A stretch of DNA of 64,000 bases. It comes from Psettodes erumei. Its lineage: Eukaryota; Chordata; Actinopteri; Pleuronectiformes; Psettodidae. This document shows, in pieces, positions 48,001 through 60,172 of the stretch. How positions within the stretch are numbered: the first letter of the stretch is position 1; each line of letters starts with the position of its first letter. A model generated the notes under the pieces. That model was given only the letters and a program-made list of their open reading frames with translations. It was not told the origin of the DNA and made no database searches. The position numbers were made by a program, and so were the translations under genes. The stretch lies in contig JAFBJZ010000740.1 in the NCBI GenBank assembly GCA_016785225.1, forward strand, positions 273,874 to 337,873, written 5' to 3'.

Positions 48001-48588
48001 GTCTGTGGTGATGTAGGAAGAAAGAAAATACAGAAGCATACTTCACAAGCTGTTGTACTTTTTATTTTACACTGAGATTTTTCTATGATGCTCAATTACA
48101 CTTGATTGTGTAAAATGATTTTGTCATGAAATAGTTTTGCGTTAATTAAAAACAAGCAAACAGAAAACTATAGAACTGAAGGAGTCCGCTCGGCCTCCCC
48201 TGTCCTTTCAGACCAGCAGAACTTTAACATCTCGGTGGAGAACATGCTGACCCGCTGCTTGGACAACGAGAGGAGCTGGCGCCTTCACTGCGGGGACGGG
48301 AACGACGAAGGTTTTCAACTTTTCATTGAGGACAACCTTCCCCTGGTCCCCGAGAAAAAGCGGGACACCCTGGTCTTCCCCTGCATCCTCAGCGCCCTCC
48401 AGTGGATCACCCAGGGCCGGGACGCCGTGCTGGCGGACCCAGCCAAGAGTGCCTTGGTGGTGAAACCCAGCATCAAGGCCAAAGCCGCTCCACTCAACGC
48501 TGCCGCTGAGATCCACGTCCTCATCACCGGGAGCTTGCACCTGGTTGGTGGAGTACTCAAGCACCTTGATCCCGCTTCCGCCAAGTAA
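36089..48588 (+). CDS. fpgs: folylpolyglutamate synthase (15 coding exons, complete)
   Basis: FPGS adds glutamates to folates, ATP-dependently, to retain them in cytosol and mitochondria. Exons: 36089-36232, 38221-38349, 38486-38539, 38804-38868, 39850-39964, 41233-41310, 41683-41744, 44053-44155, 44382-44459, 44542-44686, 45322-45405, 46396-46546, 46709-46784, 47102-47168, 48212-48588. This gives 575 codons plus TAA (human 587). Exon 1 is an Arg-rich leader ending in GMEYQ; the internal Met45 matches the cytosolic start known in mammals. The Mur-ligase P-loop VTGTKGKGST (about 103-112) spans the exon 3/4 junction. Other family blocks are SPHLVQVRERIRING, EVGIGGAYDCTNIIR, SLGIDH...EKIAWQKGGIFK, YFLDGAHT and ITGSLHLVGGVLK. 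No lesions seen. The introns are full of repeats. Confidence 0.98.
36715..36890 (+). repeat. MITE-like repeat in fpgs intron 1
   Basis: The segment contains GGTGTTTCTATTATTTTGTCC and, some 50 bases on, GGAATATTAGGAACACCTG. This roughly inverted pair recurs in fish. The limits are approximate. Confidence 0.4.
37741..37815 (+). promoter_or_regulatory. fpgs: candidate alternative fpgs promoter and first exon
   Basis: TATAAAAG at 37741-37748 stands about 35 bases upstream of an ATG at 37783. From it, 11 codons (MDGDVGGRNEM) run in frame to a clean donor, ATG|GTAAGC, at 37815/37816. That exon ends in phase 0, the same phase as exon 1, so it can splice to exon 2 at 38221 and give MDGDVGGRNEM-DAICTLNTLQ without a mitochondrial leader. 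Mouse Fpgs is known to use two promoters with alternative first exons. Transcription here is unproven. Confidence 0.55.
41390..41424. repeat. perfect 16-bp inverted repeat, 3-base loop
   Basis: GTGTCCATCCATACAC is followed by AAT and then its exact reverse complement. It lies in fpgs intron 6, just after exon 6. There is no target duplication or recognised family. Confidence 0.95.
42146..43733 (-). mobile_element. Tc1-like transposon in fpgs intron 7
   Basis: This 1.59-kb element begins CAGCTGTGGCCAAAAGTTTT and ends in AAAACTTTTGGCCACGGATG, which are imperfect inverted repeats. TA stands on both sides (42144-42145 and 43734-43735). The transposase runs on the minus strand, antisense to fpgs. 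It belongs to a different Tc1 family from the element at 10837-12446. Termini are complete, coding capacity is lost. Confidence 0.93.
42368..43395 (-). pseudogene. Tc1-like transposase, several frame breaks
   Basis: The minus-strand start is near 43395. The N-terminal DNA-binding part includes ALYKKGFTGKDIAASKIAPK; after a shift the next part reads DGLMSRRAAKKPLLSRKNIRD, then FSEESPFRLF (normally SDES), FQHDGAPCHKAK (second Asp) and, after another shift, YPDLNPIENLWS (Glu). A tandem duplication of about 20 bases (ACAAGCGTTTTTCCC twice, 42850-42890) adds to the damage. Confidence 0.9.
45610..46240 (+). mobile_element. heavily degraded Tc1-like transposon in fpgs intron 11
   Basis: Transposase pieces are legible on the plus strand in shifting frames: TPEVCHHCREKAFWTDG, then FFGKNTQHC, YSGGS and near the end EWSGQSLDLNPVEMLWR, the last catalytic block. 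It is older than the other two copies. Ends not resolved. Confidence 0.75.
47343..47835. mobile_element. hAT-like MITE in fpgs intron 14
   Basis: The left end TAGGGCTGCACCGATCCC and the right end GGTATCAGTGCATCCCTG are imperfect inverted repeats of the type common to fish hAT MITEs. There is no coding capacity. An 8-bp target duplication is not obvious, so the limits may be off by a base or two. Confidence 0.65.
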
Positions 48589-48650
48589 CTGGGATCATGT
48601 GAATTCAGACCGTTTGAATAATAAATGAATGCTCAGCTTGTATATATTTA
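48589..48650 (+). terminator. fpgs 3' UTR and polyadenylation signal
   Basis: The stop codon is at 48586-48588 and AATAAA is at 48620-48625. The UTR would be only about 50-60 bases if this first signal is used. Confidence 0.7.
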
Positions 48651-49639
48651 CCTTTTTTGTGGGAGAGGGAGCAGTTCTGGCTGTGTAGATGCTTTTGTAG
48701 CACTAGCTGTTCGGACAAAGGCTCTAGGTCTACACCTACTTGAATGGAGGAGCTGCACGGCTGCAGAGTCACTCTAAAGTGCTGTTCGTGTCCTTAATCT
48801 TTTAATGAAAACAATTTTGTATGGTTTACACTTTATATTTTGTATGGCACTTTTACTTGCTCAGCATCTGACAGTGTGCACATATTCTAACACTAGGGAC
48901 ATTGGGTTTAGCTGTCAATCGCATTCAGTGTAATCTGTTTTACACTGGAATAATATTGAAATGGTCCTTAATTTAAATGTTTACTATCTGACTGTAAAAC
49001 ATACGGTTATTGTATGCCTAATGGTGGAATATGCGGGATGAAATCCAGTGAAGCAGACCTAACGCATCGTCCCTTCACCCTGTCAACTAAAATGCACTTA
49101 AATTGTGACTTTTTCATTCTAAGTTGTGAAATCTGCTCACATCTTAAATATGAATGGCTCGATTAAAAGAATTTAGCAACAGTGTCAACCCGTTGTTTTG
49201 AATATGTCATGCATCTCTTTTGTCAGTCTTCTCTTGTGGATAAAGTTATTTTATCTATATATCACCTTTCAAAACCAAGGAGTCACAAAGTGCTTCACAT
49301 CTCCAAATAAATAAATAGGTGGAGACAAAAAAAACAGTGCTTGAAGTGAAGGAAAAAATTTGTGAATAAAAATACCAGGAGATATTAGTGATGTTCAAAA
49401 ACTGTATTTAAATCTGAAACATGTATACATTAATTTGTCTAAAAATGACACAACTACTTTATATTTTGTTTATTTATGAACATGAGTTTTCACAAATATT
49501 TCAAACAATATTCAAGCTAAAAAAAAAAATACCAGGGACTTCCTCTTATGAACTCGTATTTTGAGGTGAGAACATCCTATCAGGTTAGTGCTTATTTCAG
49601 TTTTCCTTCAGGTTATACACTCATGTTGATTTATGGTTT

Positions 49640-50030
49640 AAGAACTCCACTTGTTCAGTCTGGACCGAGGGATGACCAGCAAACCTCGGTCTGAGGACCT
49701 CAGAGATGTGCTGATGATGTGGGGCTGCAGCAAATCTCTGATGCAGGCGGCTGCCTGACCACGCGGAGCTCTTTACGTCATCACGAGAATTTTAAAATGA
49801 ATTCTCAATTTAACTCGGAACCGATGGAGCAATATGAAAATTAGCGTTAAATGGGCTCTTTCAGGTGTCCCAGTTAGCAGTGTGGCAGCTGTGTTTTGGA
49901 CTTATTGTGGCCTGTCCACAGAAGGTTTACTGAAGCTAGTGAAGGGCAAGTTGCTGTAGTCAAAACGGGAGGATATGAAAGCATTTTTCCGTCTCCACTT
50001 GAGACACCATGCGCCATAAATCTCTCTCAC
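49640..50030 (+). repeat. widespread fish interspersed repeat
   Basis: The blocks CGGTCTGAGGACCTCAGAGAT, CTGATGATGTGGGGCTGCAG, CATCACGAGAATTTTAAAATG and AATTCTCAATTT appear in the order seen in a repeat scattered through teleost genomes. Recognition is by recall; the ends are uncertain. Confidence 0.55.
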
Positions 50031-52179
50031 TTAGATAGATAGATAGATAGATAGAACATTTTTTAGAACATTAGCTGTAGCAGTTAACATCTTAATGTTT
50101 TTTTCAGATCTGTGTGACCTGTCCAGCTCAAAGACTCAGGAAATGATGGTGTTCCACATATTCTGCAGAGACATGTACGTGCAAGTTCCTGAAGCTAGGC
50201 AACTGACAGGCTAAACAAATTTAGAAGAGGTGTTTGAGCTTTTCTCAGAGGCAGCCCCCCTTCTTTTTGACCTTTTAATTCCTTGGCAGCTGGCAGACAC
50301 AGCTGAGATCTGAAAAAACCTGCTCTCACAAGCCACATTTCAAGCAACATGCCCCAATTCCAGTATGTTCCACGGCTATTTGCTATGTCCTGCGAGCATT
50401 CATGGACAGAAAAGTGATGAACATGGAACTAAAAATGGAGTTATATATGTCAACCATGTGCCAACACAAGGTGAAACAAAATTTCAGATACTTTAAAAGC
50501 GAAATAAATATATTTTAAGAAAATAGACTGAAATTTATCACCAGTACAAGTGTCCAAAGTATAGTTTTGAGAAGTATATTAAAGAGTAAGCGGATATATC
50601 TTTAATGCATTTAAGGCATACAAAAGTACACTAAACATGCTATGCTAATTTCAAGTATATTTTAAGAGCCCTCCTTAAAACAATAAAAGCGATGAAGTCT
50701 GGCCAGAGAGATGACCGTGTACCATCTGTCCCTCCCATGCAGCCCCTTCCAAACATCTACCAGACTGTGGCTATCCATCTGCTGACTGAAGAATAGGCGG
50801 GGAGGCAGGATGAGGTTCTCAGTTCATCAGAATGACCCTCTGATGGGGGTGCAGGCATCTCAACCTCAGCTCTGACTAGAAGGAGCCTCTCTTTCATCGC
50901 TTCTTCTGCCTATAAACGGGGATGAAGCGCGTGGAACATAAAAGCCCACTCCTTCCTGCTGCTGTGGCCACCTGACTCCCCCGTGTTCCAGTCTGCTGCA
51001 TCCCACAAGTCGTTTGGAGTTTGTTGTTAAAACTCTAGTGTGCATTTTATTGTTTTCCTCTTGGCTGCAGAAATGTTAAAACTATATAATTGTGCTTTTT
51101 TATATGAATATTGTCCTACAACAGAGACTAATTGAATCATTAAGGCCTTGTACTTGTTGTACTTGTTTAAAATAAGCCTACTTGCATCTTCAAATAATTT
51201 TTTAATATATTTTTAGAAATTTTCTCCAAAATCTGTTTGGGTCACAGTTAATAAATAAGGCTAAGATCATCATGCAGGCTGTAGAATACATCTAAGTAAC
51301 ACATTCATTTGATGGACTATACAAATACAACTATATTCAGATCTACAAATGCCCATGTTGCTTTTAGTATCGCGGGTTGCTCTTTGGAAAATAGGCCGCC
51401 ATGTTGACAGTAACCATGTCCATGTTTGTGATTGGCCAGATGCTGCAAACCCCCGCCCTGTACATGTGCCCTCCGGAAACCTTGGGTTGAGTCATTGAGT
51501 TGATAACCACCGTCATATGACAACTTAGTGAGACCAAATTTGTTAGGATTATAGATGTGATATTGACAAGATGTCCTGGAGTCTGTTGAGCTTGCTTTAC
51601 AGTACAGGCCTCAGGCCCTGAGACTTTGGGCAAACAAACAAATATAATGGAGGAGTAAATACACTTCAGGCAAAACATAACAGAGAAAGCAGTTAAGCTG
51701 AACATGAATGGTGATCTCTCTTTGATAGTGTTTTGATCCCTTTGAAAGAGCAACAATTTACTACTAAAGAGCTATCACTGTAGCTTCCCACTCAACACAA
51801 AACCAAGGTCAGAGGTAATATGTAATGCAATATGATGTATGTTTATATCATATAATGTAAGTACATTCAGTACATACCAGTCCAGGTCTGGTACAGCAGT
51901 GCTGCTGCTTGTCTCTGTGACTCTGTCAAGCATCATCATTTTATCTACGTCCATTTTTCTTTCCTCTATATAAAGTCTGGACTTCCAATACTGTGGATCA
52001 GATTTTGAATCCAATCCCTTTTTTATTTGTATAGTATTCAAAATATACATTATCTCAAGACACTTTACAAAGTGAGGTCAATACCTTACAATGTTAGAGA
52101 GACAAACCCAGACAAAGCAGTTCACACAATGAGCAGTCATAAGCAAGTAAACACTGAACGCTGAGACTCCAACATGACT

Positions 52180-52330
52180 GAGTGCAAAGTAAATACAGGA
52201 AATCACATGCTGTTGGAGATGAAACACAGTAGTACACAGCAGCCGAATCTGTCACCTGACTTCTCAGTGAAAATACCAGAGAAGCAGACATTTCAATCAG
52301 CTGCAGGCTGCACATTGCAGGATGGTGGCC
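52180..52330 (-). pseudogene. T-cell-receptor V-like framework 3 relic
   Basis: The minus-strand reading has SLRSQVTDSAAVYYCVSSPTA. The pattern D-S-A-A-V-Y-Y-C is the end of framework 3 in TCR and immunoglobulin V domains, with the cysteine in place. No leader, framework 1 cysteine or clear recombination signal was found around it, so it is at best a broken V segment or V-derived repeat. A chance match is possible. Confidence 0.35.
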
Positions 52331-53352
52331 ACCATTGCATTTTATGGCAGCTGTTGTATTTTGCAATGTCATCAAAGCGAAGGAAGGGTGTGGCTGCAGA
52401 GGGCTCACTGTAAATATCAGATCACTTCTGCCCTGAATAGAATCTCTCAGGAGCTCATCATCGATGGTACATAGTCACTTCCTTAGCAGCTCAGGTTATC
52501 CCTTACCTGACCATGGCCTGTGTCTAACCTCGACAGCCCAGAACCTAAAGGATTCGATAGGCAGAGTTTTCTGCACAAGTGCGCAACGTGGGAGAATGCA
52601 ATGCCTGTGAGACTGAAAACAGGGTATACAAATACCGTCTCTCTGTAACTGTTGAGCAGCAACAGCCCCAGGCTGGTCACAGTTACTGTAGATGTATGAG
52701 GAACATTTATTTCCTTTTACCTTCACAGTAAAAGTGAAAACTTTGGGACGTCAAACAAATAACAGAAACACATAAAGAATGACCAGCACCAGATTAGGTC
52801 CAGGAGAGAAGTACAGGTTCTACCCCCTGTTGTGTAACTGTGTGAATTGCGGGTTAAACATCCATGATGGATAATTTACAAACTTCTGATTTTATGACCA
52901 AAGACCTGAAATGAACTGTAGTAGTAGTGGATACATGAATATCTAGACTGTTTCTAATTGCTAAATTATGATGATGATGATGATCATTATTATTATTATT
53001 ATAGGACTAATCATCATCTCATCATAATCTCTTATTTTGAAAACCGAATTCACGCCAAGCTGACATTGACTGGGTAAAAATACCAAATATTTGCTAGATG
53101 GATAAGGAAAATTAGTATTACCTTGGCATTTAATTACGTGATGAGCAATTATTAGTATGTGTTATGGCAACATTTGCGACGCAGAGTAAACCCTTCTGAT
53201 TTTATTTGAAACTTCTGACCGGAAACTGTTGTGCGCAGCCCGTCTGACTTGACGTCAAGGAGAACAGCGGCGTGTTGAGTTTCTGGGGTGTCGCAGTTTG
53301 ATTCAGTGCGCTTTCGTAATTCATCAGCATCGCTCGAGGAGGAAGTGCAGCC

Positions 53353-56300
53353 ATGGCGCAGGGGCTCAAGGAAAGATTCGAAAAGTTTCTCCATGAAAAG
53401 AATCTCATGACAGATGTCCTGGCCAAGATCGAGAGCAGAACCGGAGTGAGCAGGACGTACATAGCTCTCGGTGAGTACTGACGGGACGGGGGATGGAAAG
53501 ACAAAGAGAGGGACTGCATCACAGGGGAGGAGAGGCCTCGCGTTTTTCCCCGAGTCACCGCGTCACTAAAGAACCGAGTGGCGCGCCAGTGTGTTCTTAT
53601 GTGTGCCGTGCGGCAGGTCCAGTGTGTGACCAACATGTGCTGTGATCTGTTCCAGCTGTCATCGTGGTCATCGCAGTTTACTTGGTCATTGGCTACGGAG
53701 CCTCCCTCCTGTGCAACCTCATCGGCTTCCTGTATCCTGCCTACATATCGTAAGTGTGTTCGTGACGGCTGTGCCACGGAGGCGACCGCCCGGCGCGCGC
53801 CCGCGCACAGGATCAGAGAATATGCATCGCTCATATTACACTCATCAGAGAAACACACAGGGGGGGTTGATTGTCCATAAACAGTTATGTCATTTTTCCA
53901 GAGAGCTGATTGGTCAGTAGGCGGAGCTTTTACACGCGTTGATTTGTTATCTGGAAGATCACCTGCTCCAGAGAAGGTTAGGCGATCAGCATCAGTTACC
54001 ATGGTAATTTACCCCGAACGTCCCTCTGTCCCTCTTGTAATCATTAATGAATGAATTATCTAAGTTTCTGAAAAGGCAGTTTCTTTTTAATGGTTCTGAT
54101 ATTGATTTTTAAGATTTGCACAAAGAGCTTTTTTATTTATGCAACAGTTACTGTGACTCAATGATGTCATCATGACTGGTTCTCAGTGCGGTCAACCCAG
54201 TAGCATTTGACTCAGTGTTCTCGTGCCCCTTTGCCTTGAGGCTGTGAGGACTTACTCCATTATGAGACCAATATAGAGGGACCAGGATTATTTTGAGCGG
54301 GCGAGACTTTGATACTGTGATCACAGAAATAGAACATTTGAGAGCTTTAGTTAATGTCGTGATCGTTTCATTATTTTCGGAAAGGAGTGTGTAACCACTG
54401 CCACTCTACGATGTCATGTGAAAAGAAAGAGTTGCGAAAACTCCTTCAGTGAGTCATGAGATATGACTTAATTTCTTCATTTTTACTTCAGTTATTCCAT
54501 TACATAACAATGTTTTGAACTCAGAATTTTTTACTTTTGTTAAGTTAATATAAAGATTAGAGAACAGACCATCACAGCCTCCACCCCGTCCCTGTTTTTC
54601 ATCTGTCAAGTAAACAATTAGTCATCTGGCATTTGTCAACCAAAATCATGATTACTGGTCCTGAAAGTTGTTATTCAATGACAAAATTATCAAATTACAC
54701 TTCATAAAAGTTTTTGATATAAGTTATTTTGAGATTTTATATTGCAAAGGAGAAAGTAAGCATGGAGGGAAACTTGTTTTCACTACATCGTCCAGTGAAG
54801 AACAAGTTATCAGAACAGGTTCTAATTGTAATCAAGATTTGAAGTGATCAGGGTTCCTCCATTTTTCTGAGAAGAATTAACTATAATTTCATTTGTTGGA
54901 GAAATTTCAACTTTTTTCTTTAGGGTGAATCTCCAATAACAATAAAGATAAAAAATGATGGTGAAGAACCAAAACTTGACTGAAATACAATGATTTACAT
55001 GCAAGAACTGTCAACGGCGAGAAGGCACAAAATGCCCAGGACGACAGCATCAAAGAGAAAACTCCACAGCTCAGCTGTAGATTTTAGAGTTCACATGATC
55101 TGTGAATGGCTAGGTTATCATTTCAATAAATGAGCAAGAGAAAATGGGTGCCGCCTCTCCATTGTGACAGTTTGCTGTGTCATTGAAGTTGGTTTAGGAT
55201 GAATGAAGAAATAGAATCAGATATGAAACGAACATGTTTACAGCCGAGTCATGTTCACACGAGTTTTGACGTTGTGGCGGTTACTGTGCGTTTCAGTTGC
55301 CTTCTGCTGCTGCTGATGTGATGTGGCTGGAACAGGTTGGAGCAGGTTGCGTTAGGGCAGTTAGTGCCGTAAGAGGAGCCCAGCCTCCAAACAGCAAAGT
55401 GATGTTGTCATGGTGGAGGCACGGTGGCACAGCATTATGACAGACAGTCACTGCAAACCGGCAACACACACGCCTGTTATGACTTGTTTCCTGTGCGGCG
55501 TGTCGCCACATTTTATTCATTTTGCAAACGCCGTGGTCGTCATAGTCACATGCGGTTCCTGACTCTGCAGGCTGTATTAACCACAGAGAGTAACATGCAT
55601 TGAAGCTTTTTTCCATCATTCAACTCTATCCAGGTCACGCTCTGAGCTAGCTCTCTAGCTTATCACACTTAAAACAACTAAAACCAGATTTTCTTAAATG
55701 AATGTGAACTTGAGTTGGAAAGGAACTCACTCTTCCTCCGAGAGGCCACCTGAACAGAAGTTAGTCCGAAGTTCGAGCTGATGAGTGTGCAGAAGGAGGT
55801 GTGGTTGTTTGAGCAGAGAGAGGCAAACTAATCACTGATTCCATAAAATGCCTTCAGATAGGTGCAGGGATTTAAAGAGGCACTCTGCCAAGTCGACACA
55901 TCGAGGGCAGTCTAATAGTCATGGGTCGGAGTAGAAGTGCTCAATGTGAAAAAAAGTAGTGTAAGGACTTTTGTGGCTGTGAAGGAGGATTGTGACTGAG
56001 AAAATAACTTGATAATCTCATAGTGATGTCATGATCTTGGGCCACACACTTCTAACAGAAAACGTTTTACACACATAGACCACAAAAATGGATGGAGCTT
56101 CAGGTCTGAAAACTGAAGCCACTGCAGAAGTGTGTTAAAGCTGTATTCTATAGAATGACCATTAGGGGGCGACTCCACTGGTTGTTTGTATAGAAGTCTA
56201 TGAGAAAATGATTCTACTTCTCACTGGGTTTATGACTTCAGTAAACATTTTCATACTGACTTTATGGTCTCAATCACTAGTTTCAGCTCTTCTTCAACAC

Positions 56301-59300
56301 AACATGATGTTCAGTTTGTAAATTATGATCAATTTAGAGGAAAATAGATGATAAAGCAGGGGATGTTTCAGGGCGTGGCTACAGTCCTGATTGACAGGTA
56401 GTACAGTGACATTTTCGTCATGTAGTCTGTATGTTCTCAGCAGTCAGATCCACCCCTTGCTCCGCTCCAGCTCCAACTGGTTTAAAAAAACAAAACAGGA
56501 TGTCTGCAACCAGATCTCCAAACTTCATAGCAGCAGCTCACACACCAATGGGTGATGTCGAGGTGGGTTGCCACTTGGGTGATCCACTGGAGGTACACGG
56601 TATGAGAGATGATAGCATTTAACAGTCAGAGAGGGCCAATGAAAAAATGAGTTTGAGCTGTACTCGGGGTTAAAAATCAGGATATAGGGGCTCATGGGTA
56701 ACGTAATCCTTACACAGTGTATCAGATATCCTTCTCTCTTCGCAGGATTAAGGCCATTGAAAGTGCCACCAAAGAGGATGATACTAAATGGCTGACCTAC
56801 TGGGTGGTGTATGGACTCTTCAGTGTTGCAGAGTTTTTCGCTGACATCTTCCTCTCCTGGTTCCCATTCTACTATATTGGAAAGGTAAACCAGCAGGGGG
56901 GTGGTGGTGGTGGTGTTCTTGTACGTCCGTGTTTCAGTCAGTGTGTGCGAACACTGGACAATGTGCGGAAACATGGATTCCTAAAACATCAGATAAAGAC
57001 CGTCTGAGGCGAGTGGAGCTGTCCCCTCCTGGCTGACGGCTTGTCACAGAGTGGGTGCGGGTGGGTGTTTTCTCAGCCCTGCTTAGCAGAATAAACTGAT
57101 GGATGTGTAGAGGGTGGGGCTCACTGCAGGTATTATAAAGATTATCTGATTGCTGAGAACTCTGTCAACAGGTTCACCAGCAGCCATTAATGCAGCATGT
57201 GTCCAGAGTTCACAGGTTCAGAACATTTTCATACTCTTTTCTCATTTAATGAAAGGGACACTTACTGATTTATAGTCAGTTTATCTCATTTATTTGTAGG
57301 TGAAATGTTTGTGGCTTTGTTTGAACAGCCAAGAGAAGCATAAACATGGACCATCTTTGAAGTTCAGATGAAGCTTTCTGACCCACACAGCTGATCTGTG
57401 GCCATAAAGAGGATGAATTGATCTAAAGTATTATTAGTCACATTTTTAAAGGGGCTTCAAACAAAAATTTGGACCAAGAATAATTATGTGAAGAAGTTAA
57501 TGACATGAATTTTTATCAATCATGTCCAAACAGTAAACAGTAAGACCCAAGACACAACCTTCACCGATGGTTGTTCTGTAAAAATCTTTCCTTGGTCATC
57601 AAGACTGATGTGATTAATATCACATATAATCTGTAATTGTCATCATCAGGTCCTTTTATTCGTAATTTTGATGTAAACTCTCTGTCAATATAAACAAATT
57701 GAATTTTAGATATTTGGTCTAATTTTACAAAGGGAAAAGCCAAAATATTCAAAAACAACACTGAAATGACTCAAGTCCCTCATATGACATTCCTTGGAGT
57801 TATAATTGATGGTAAATCATCACGGAAACTCCATATTGGCTCGATCCCGGCCTGTAAAAAGATGATGAAATTAAAGGGTATTTTGAGCAGAGTTCATTAA
57901 ATCATTCTTGTATGTTGAATTTTTAATTACAACTTAATTTCTCCCTATCTTATCTTATCTTGTAACACCATGTGTGCTGCAACTGGTCCCACTTTTCTCC
58001 ATAAACTTTTGCTAATCCAAAATAGTTTTTTATGCAAATGATAAGCTAAGTTAAAAGATGCCTCTGATCCTCTTTTCATAAACTAAAAACTTTCAGACCT
58101 CTGTGTTTATGTAGAAGTATGTAGTAGAAGTATTAAATATCACTCATATTATATTAGACACTAAGATCCACTAAGGACTTTCACCTTCCATTTTGCCAGA
58201 CTTCCCTAAATATAGAGGTCCATGTCCATGGCATTATTGCTTTGTTTTAATATCTTCAAGCATCACTATTGATCATTTTTTGGGGATTTTTTTTCACTGA
58301 CTCTTGTAAACTAAACTAAACTAAATTAAACAAAACTAATACATGAACATTTGACAAAAAAACATTCAAACGAATATCATCACTTTCATGTACAGTGGAG
58401 TCACACGCTTCTAGATAACTTGATCAATCATTTAGTCCATCAGATCCTGAACAAATGAAGTGTTAGTCATTGTTTGTATCAGGACAATTGATCTCTATCT
58501 CATTTGTTCATTATGTGCAAATTCAGTAAAACCAAAGTAAGCCAGTGAGTCATGTGTTTGCACGAGGCACAAGTATCTCCTGGTTAGTCAAGTGATAGTG
58601 GGCGGTGACTGAACAGCTCAGTACTGTTCAGTTCATTTGTGAAAAAAGTGAATCGGGTAAAACGTGTTGTACTTCAGTAGCACAAATTAAAATTCCAGTG
58701 TATGAAATGCACATTCAGAGTTCTTGTCTTCTTCCCCAGTGTGCCTTCTTGGTGTGGTGCATGGCTCCAACGCCCTCTAACGGATCAACGCAGATTTACA
58801 ACCGCATCATCCGACCGTTTTTCCTCAAGAACGAAGCCAAGATCGACGACGTGGTGAAGAATCTCAAGGACAAGGCGTCAGAAGCTGCCGACAAATTCAA
58901 GGATGAGGGTGAGGACGTGAGCGTGTCTGTGTGGTCCAATGTTTCAGAGCCAACACTCAGGTTGCTCAAGCACAAAATCAACTGTTTATGAATTATAGCA
59001 GTAACAGTGAAGGACAAAATGTGAATACTAGAAAAATACTAAAATAACTAAAAATATAAATAACAAATATGTTCAGTTTAAATTAGGAAGAGAAGGGATC
59101 AGTCATATATATTTATTTATTTTTTATTTTATTTTTGCAACTTTTTGCGACTGACTTTACATGGTTGAACATGATATAATGTGATATTCCATGGTGACCA
59201 AACACATTGTACATTTACATCACAGCATTTAGATCTGGTTTAATGGACCCTTATCAGCCCACTGGTTAAACATAAAACTGAAGTAACTTTGTGACTTGTA

Positions 59301-60172
59301 CATTTCTGCCGTTTACAAAACATCAATATACTGTAGGATGACTTAAGCATGTCTTTCATAATCATATCCACATTAGCTGAAGTTAAAAGCTTGTGTAAAC
59401 ACAGCCACAGTCTACACAAGGATTAGAGGGGAGAGAAGAGGGGAGAGAAGCTAATGCTAAATTAGTAACCCACTACCTACTCTGACTAAACCCATGGGTC
59501 ATGAGACCTGAGAGAAATCTGAGGATGTGGTGGAATGATCACTGAAGGCTCAGACCACAGTTTGAAAGCACCAGGACCCTGGACATGAAAAAACTATCAG
59601 CTGTTCACAGAGAATAAACAATGTCATTTTTTGCATTTTCTAAGACATAGTATACTATAATGTTTTCATAAAACACTATACCATGATGGTTTTTGTGCTT
59701 TTTTAGGATGTTATGCTATGACATTTTTTTTCATTTTTTTTATAACATACTATATTATGACTTTTTTGCATTTTTAATAGAGTGTACTCAACAGTCGGCA
59801 TTTGTCTCAGCATCACAGAAAGAGAGGGTCCACTGATGAATTTTCATGTAGAGCACACTAAAAATTGTCATCAACGCAAGCAATGACTACTTTGAAGGCA
59901 TCTCAAACTTTTGCATGTGTGATTTCATAGCTTTGATGTCTTCAGTGTTGTTGTACAATGTAGAAATAAGTAAGAATGAAGAAAAACCCTTGAATGAGTA
60001 GGTGAGTCCCCTCCCTCTTCTGGTCGCTTTGACAAGTGTTGACTTTCACCGATGGCATCTTAGCTCTGAACAAGATAATTGAACACGCACGATATGTGAT
60101 GTGATATGTGATTTCTCCACAGCTAAGAGAGCCACGGCAAACATCATGTTTGAGGAGAAGAAGAGCACCTAA
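53353..60172 (+). CDS. reep5: receptor expression-enhancing protein 5 (5 exons, complete)
   Basis: REEP5 (DP1/TB2/HVA22 family) is an ER membrane hairpin protein that shapes tubular ER. Exons: 53353-53470, 53656-53749, 56746-56884, 58740-58908, 60123-60172. Total 189 codons plus TAA, the usual length. The N-terminal helix is KERFEKFLHEKNLMTDVLAKIESRTGV. Hydrophobic segments at about 38-65 (VIVVIAVYLVIGYGASLL) and 85-125 contain the family block WLTYWVVYGLFSVAEFFADI. It continues with CMAPTPSNGS, IIRPFFLK and an amphipathic tail ending FEEKKST. It matches REEP5 better than REEP6, especially FLHEKN and the EKKST end. One oddity is IGK at the exon 3 end, where MLK is usual. Confidence 0.95.
56090..56400 (+). 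repeat. fish interspersed repeat in reep5 intron 2
   Basis: The blocks GACCATTAGGGGGCGACTCC, TCTATGAGAAAATGA, TATGGTCTCAATCACTAGTTT and CAGGGCGTGGCTAC appear in the order seen in a repeat common in teleost genomes. It is non-coding. Confidence 0.65.
57700..58150 (+). mobile_element. LINE reverse-transcriptase fragment in reep5 intron 3
   Basis: The reading contains MTFLGVIIDGKSSRKLHI, the conserved FLGV motif after the RT catalytic core in non-LTR elements, followed by KKMMKLKGILSRVH and then stops. The remainder is degraded. The family is not resolved. Confidence 0.6.
59638..59790 (+). repeat. degenerate AT-rich tandem repeat (TATGACATTTTTT type), block 1
   Basis: Units such as ACATAGTATACTATAATG and GCTATGACATTTTTTTTC repeat imperfectly in reep5 intron 4. 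They are related to blocks at 62280-62575 and 63153-64000. Confidence 0.7.

Larger units (their letters stand above)
48651..53352. other. intergenic DNA between fpgs and reep5
   Basis: No gene recognised. It contains (GATA)n at about 50033-50054, a fish interspersed repeat at 49640-50030 and another at about 52010-52140 (with ATTATCTCAAGACACTTTAC). An immunoglobulin-like relic is described at 52180-52330. The reep5 promoter should lie in the GC-richer part after 53180. Confidence 0.5.

Noticed and set aside
48208..48564. 118-codon minus-strand ORF
   Set aside because: It is antisense to the last fpgs exon.
53202..54002. 266-codon minus-strand ORF
   Set aside because: It covers reep5 exons 1-2 and the intron between them on the opposite strand and has no recognisable domain.
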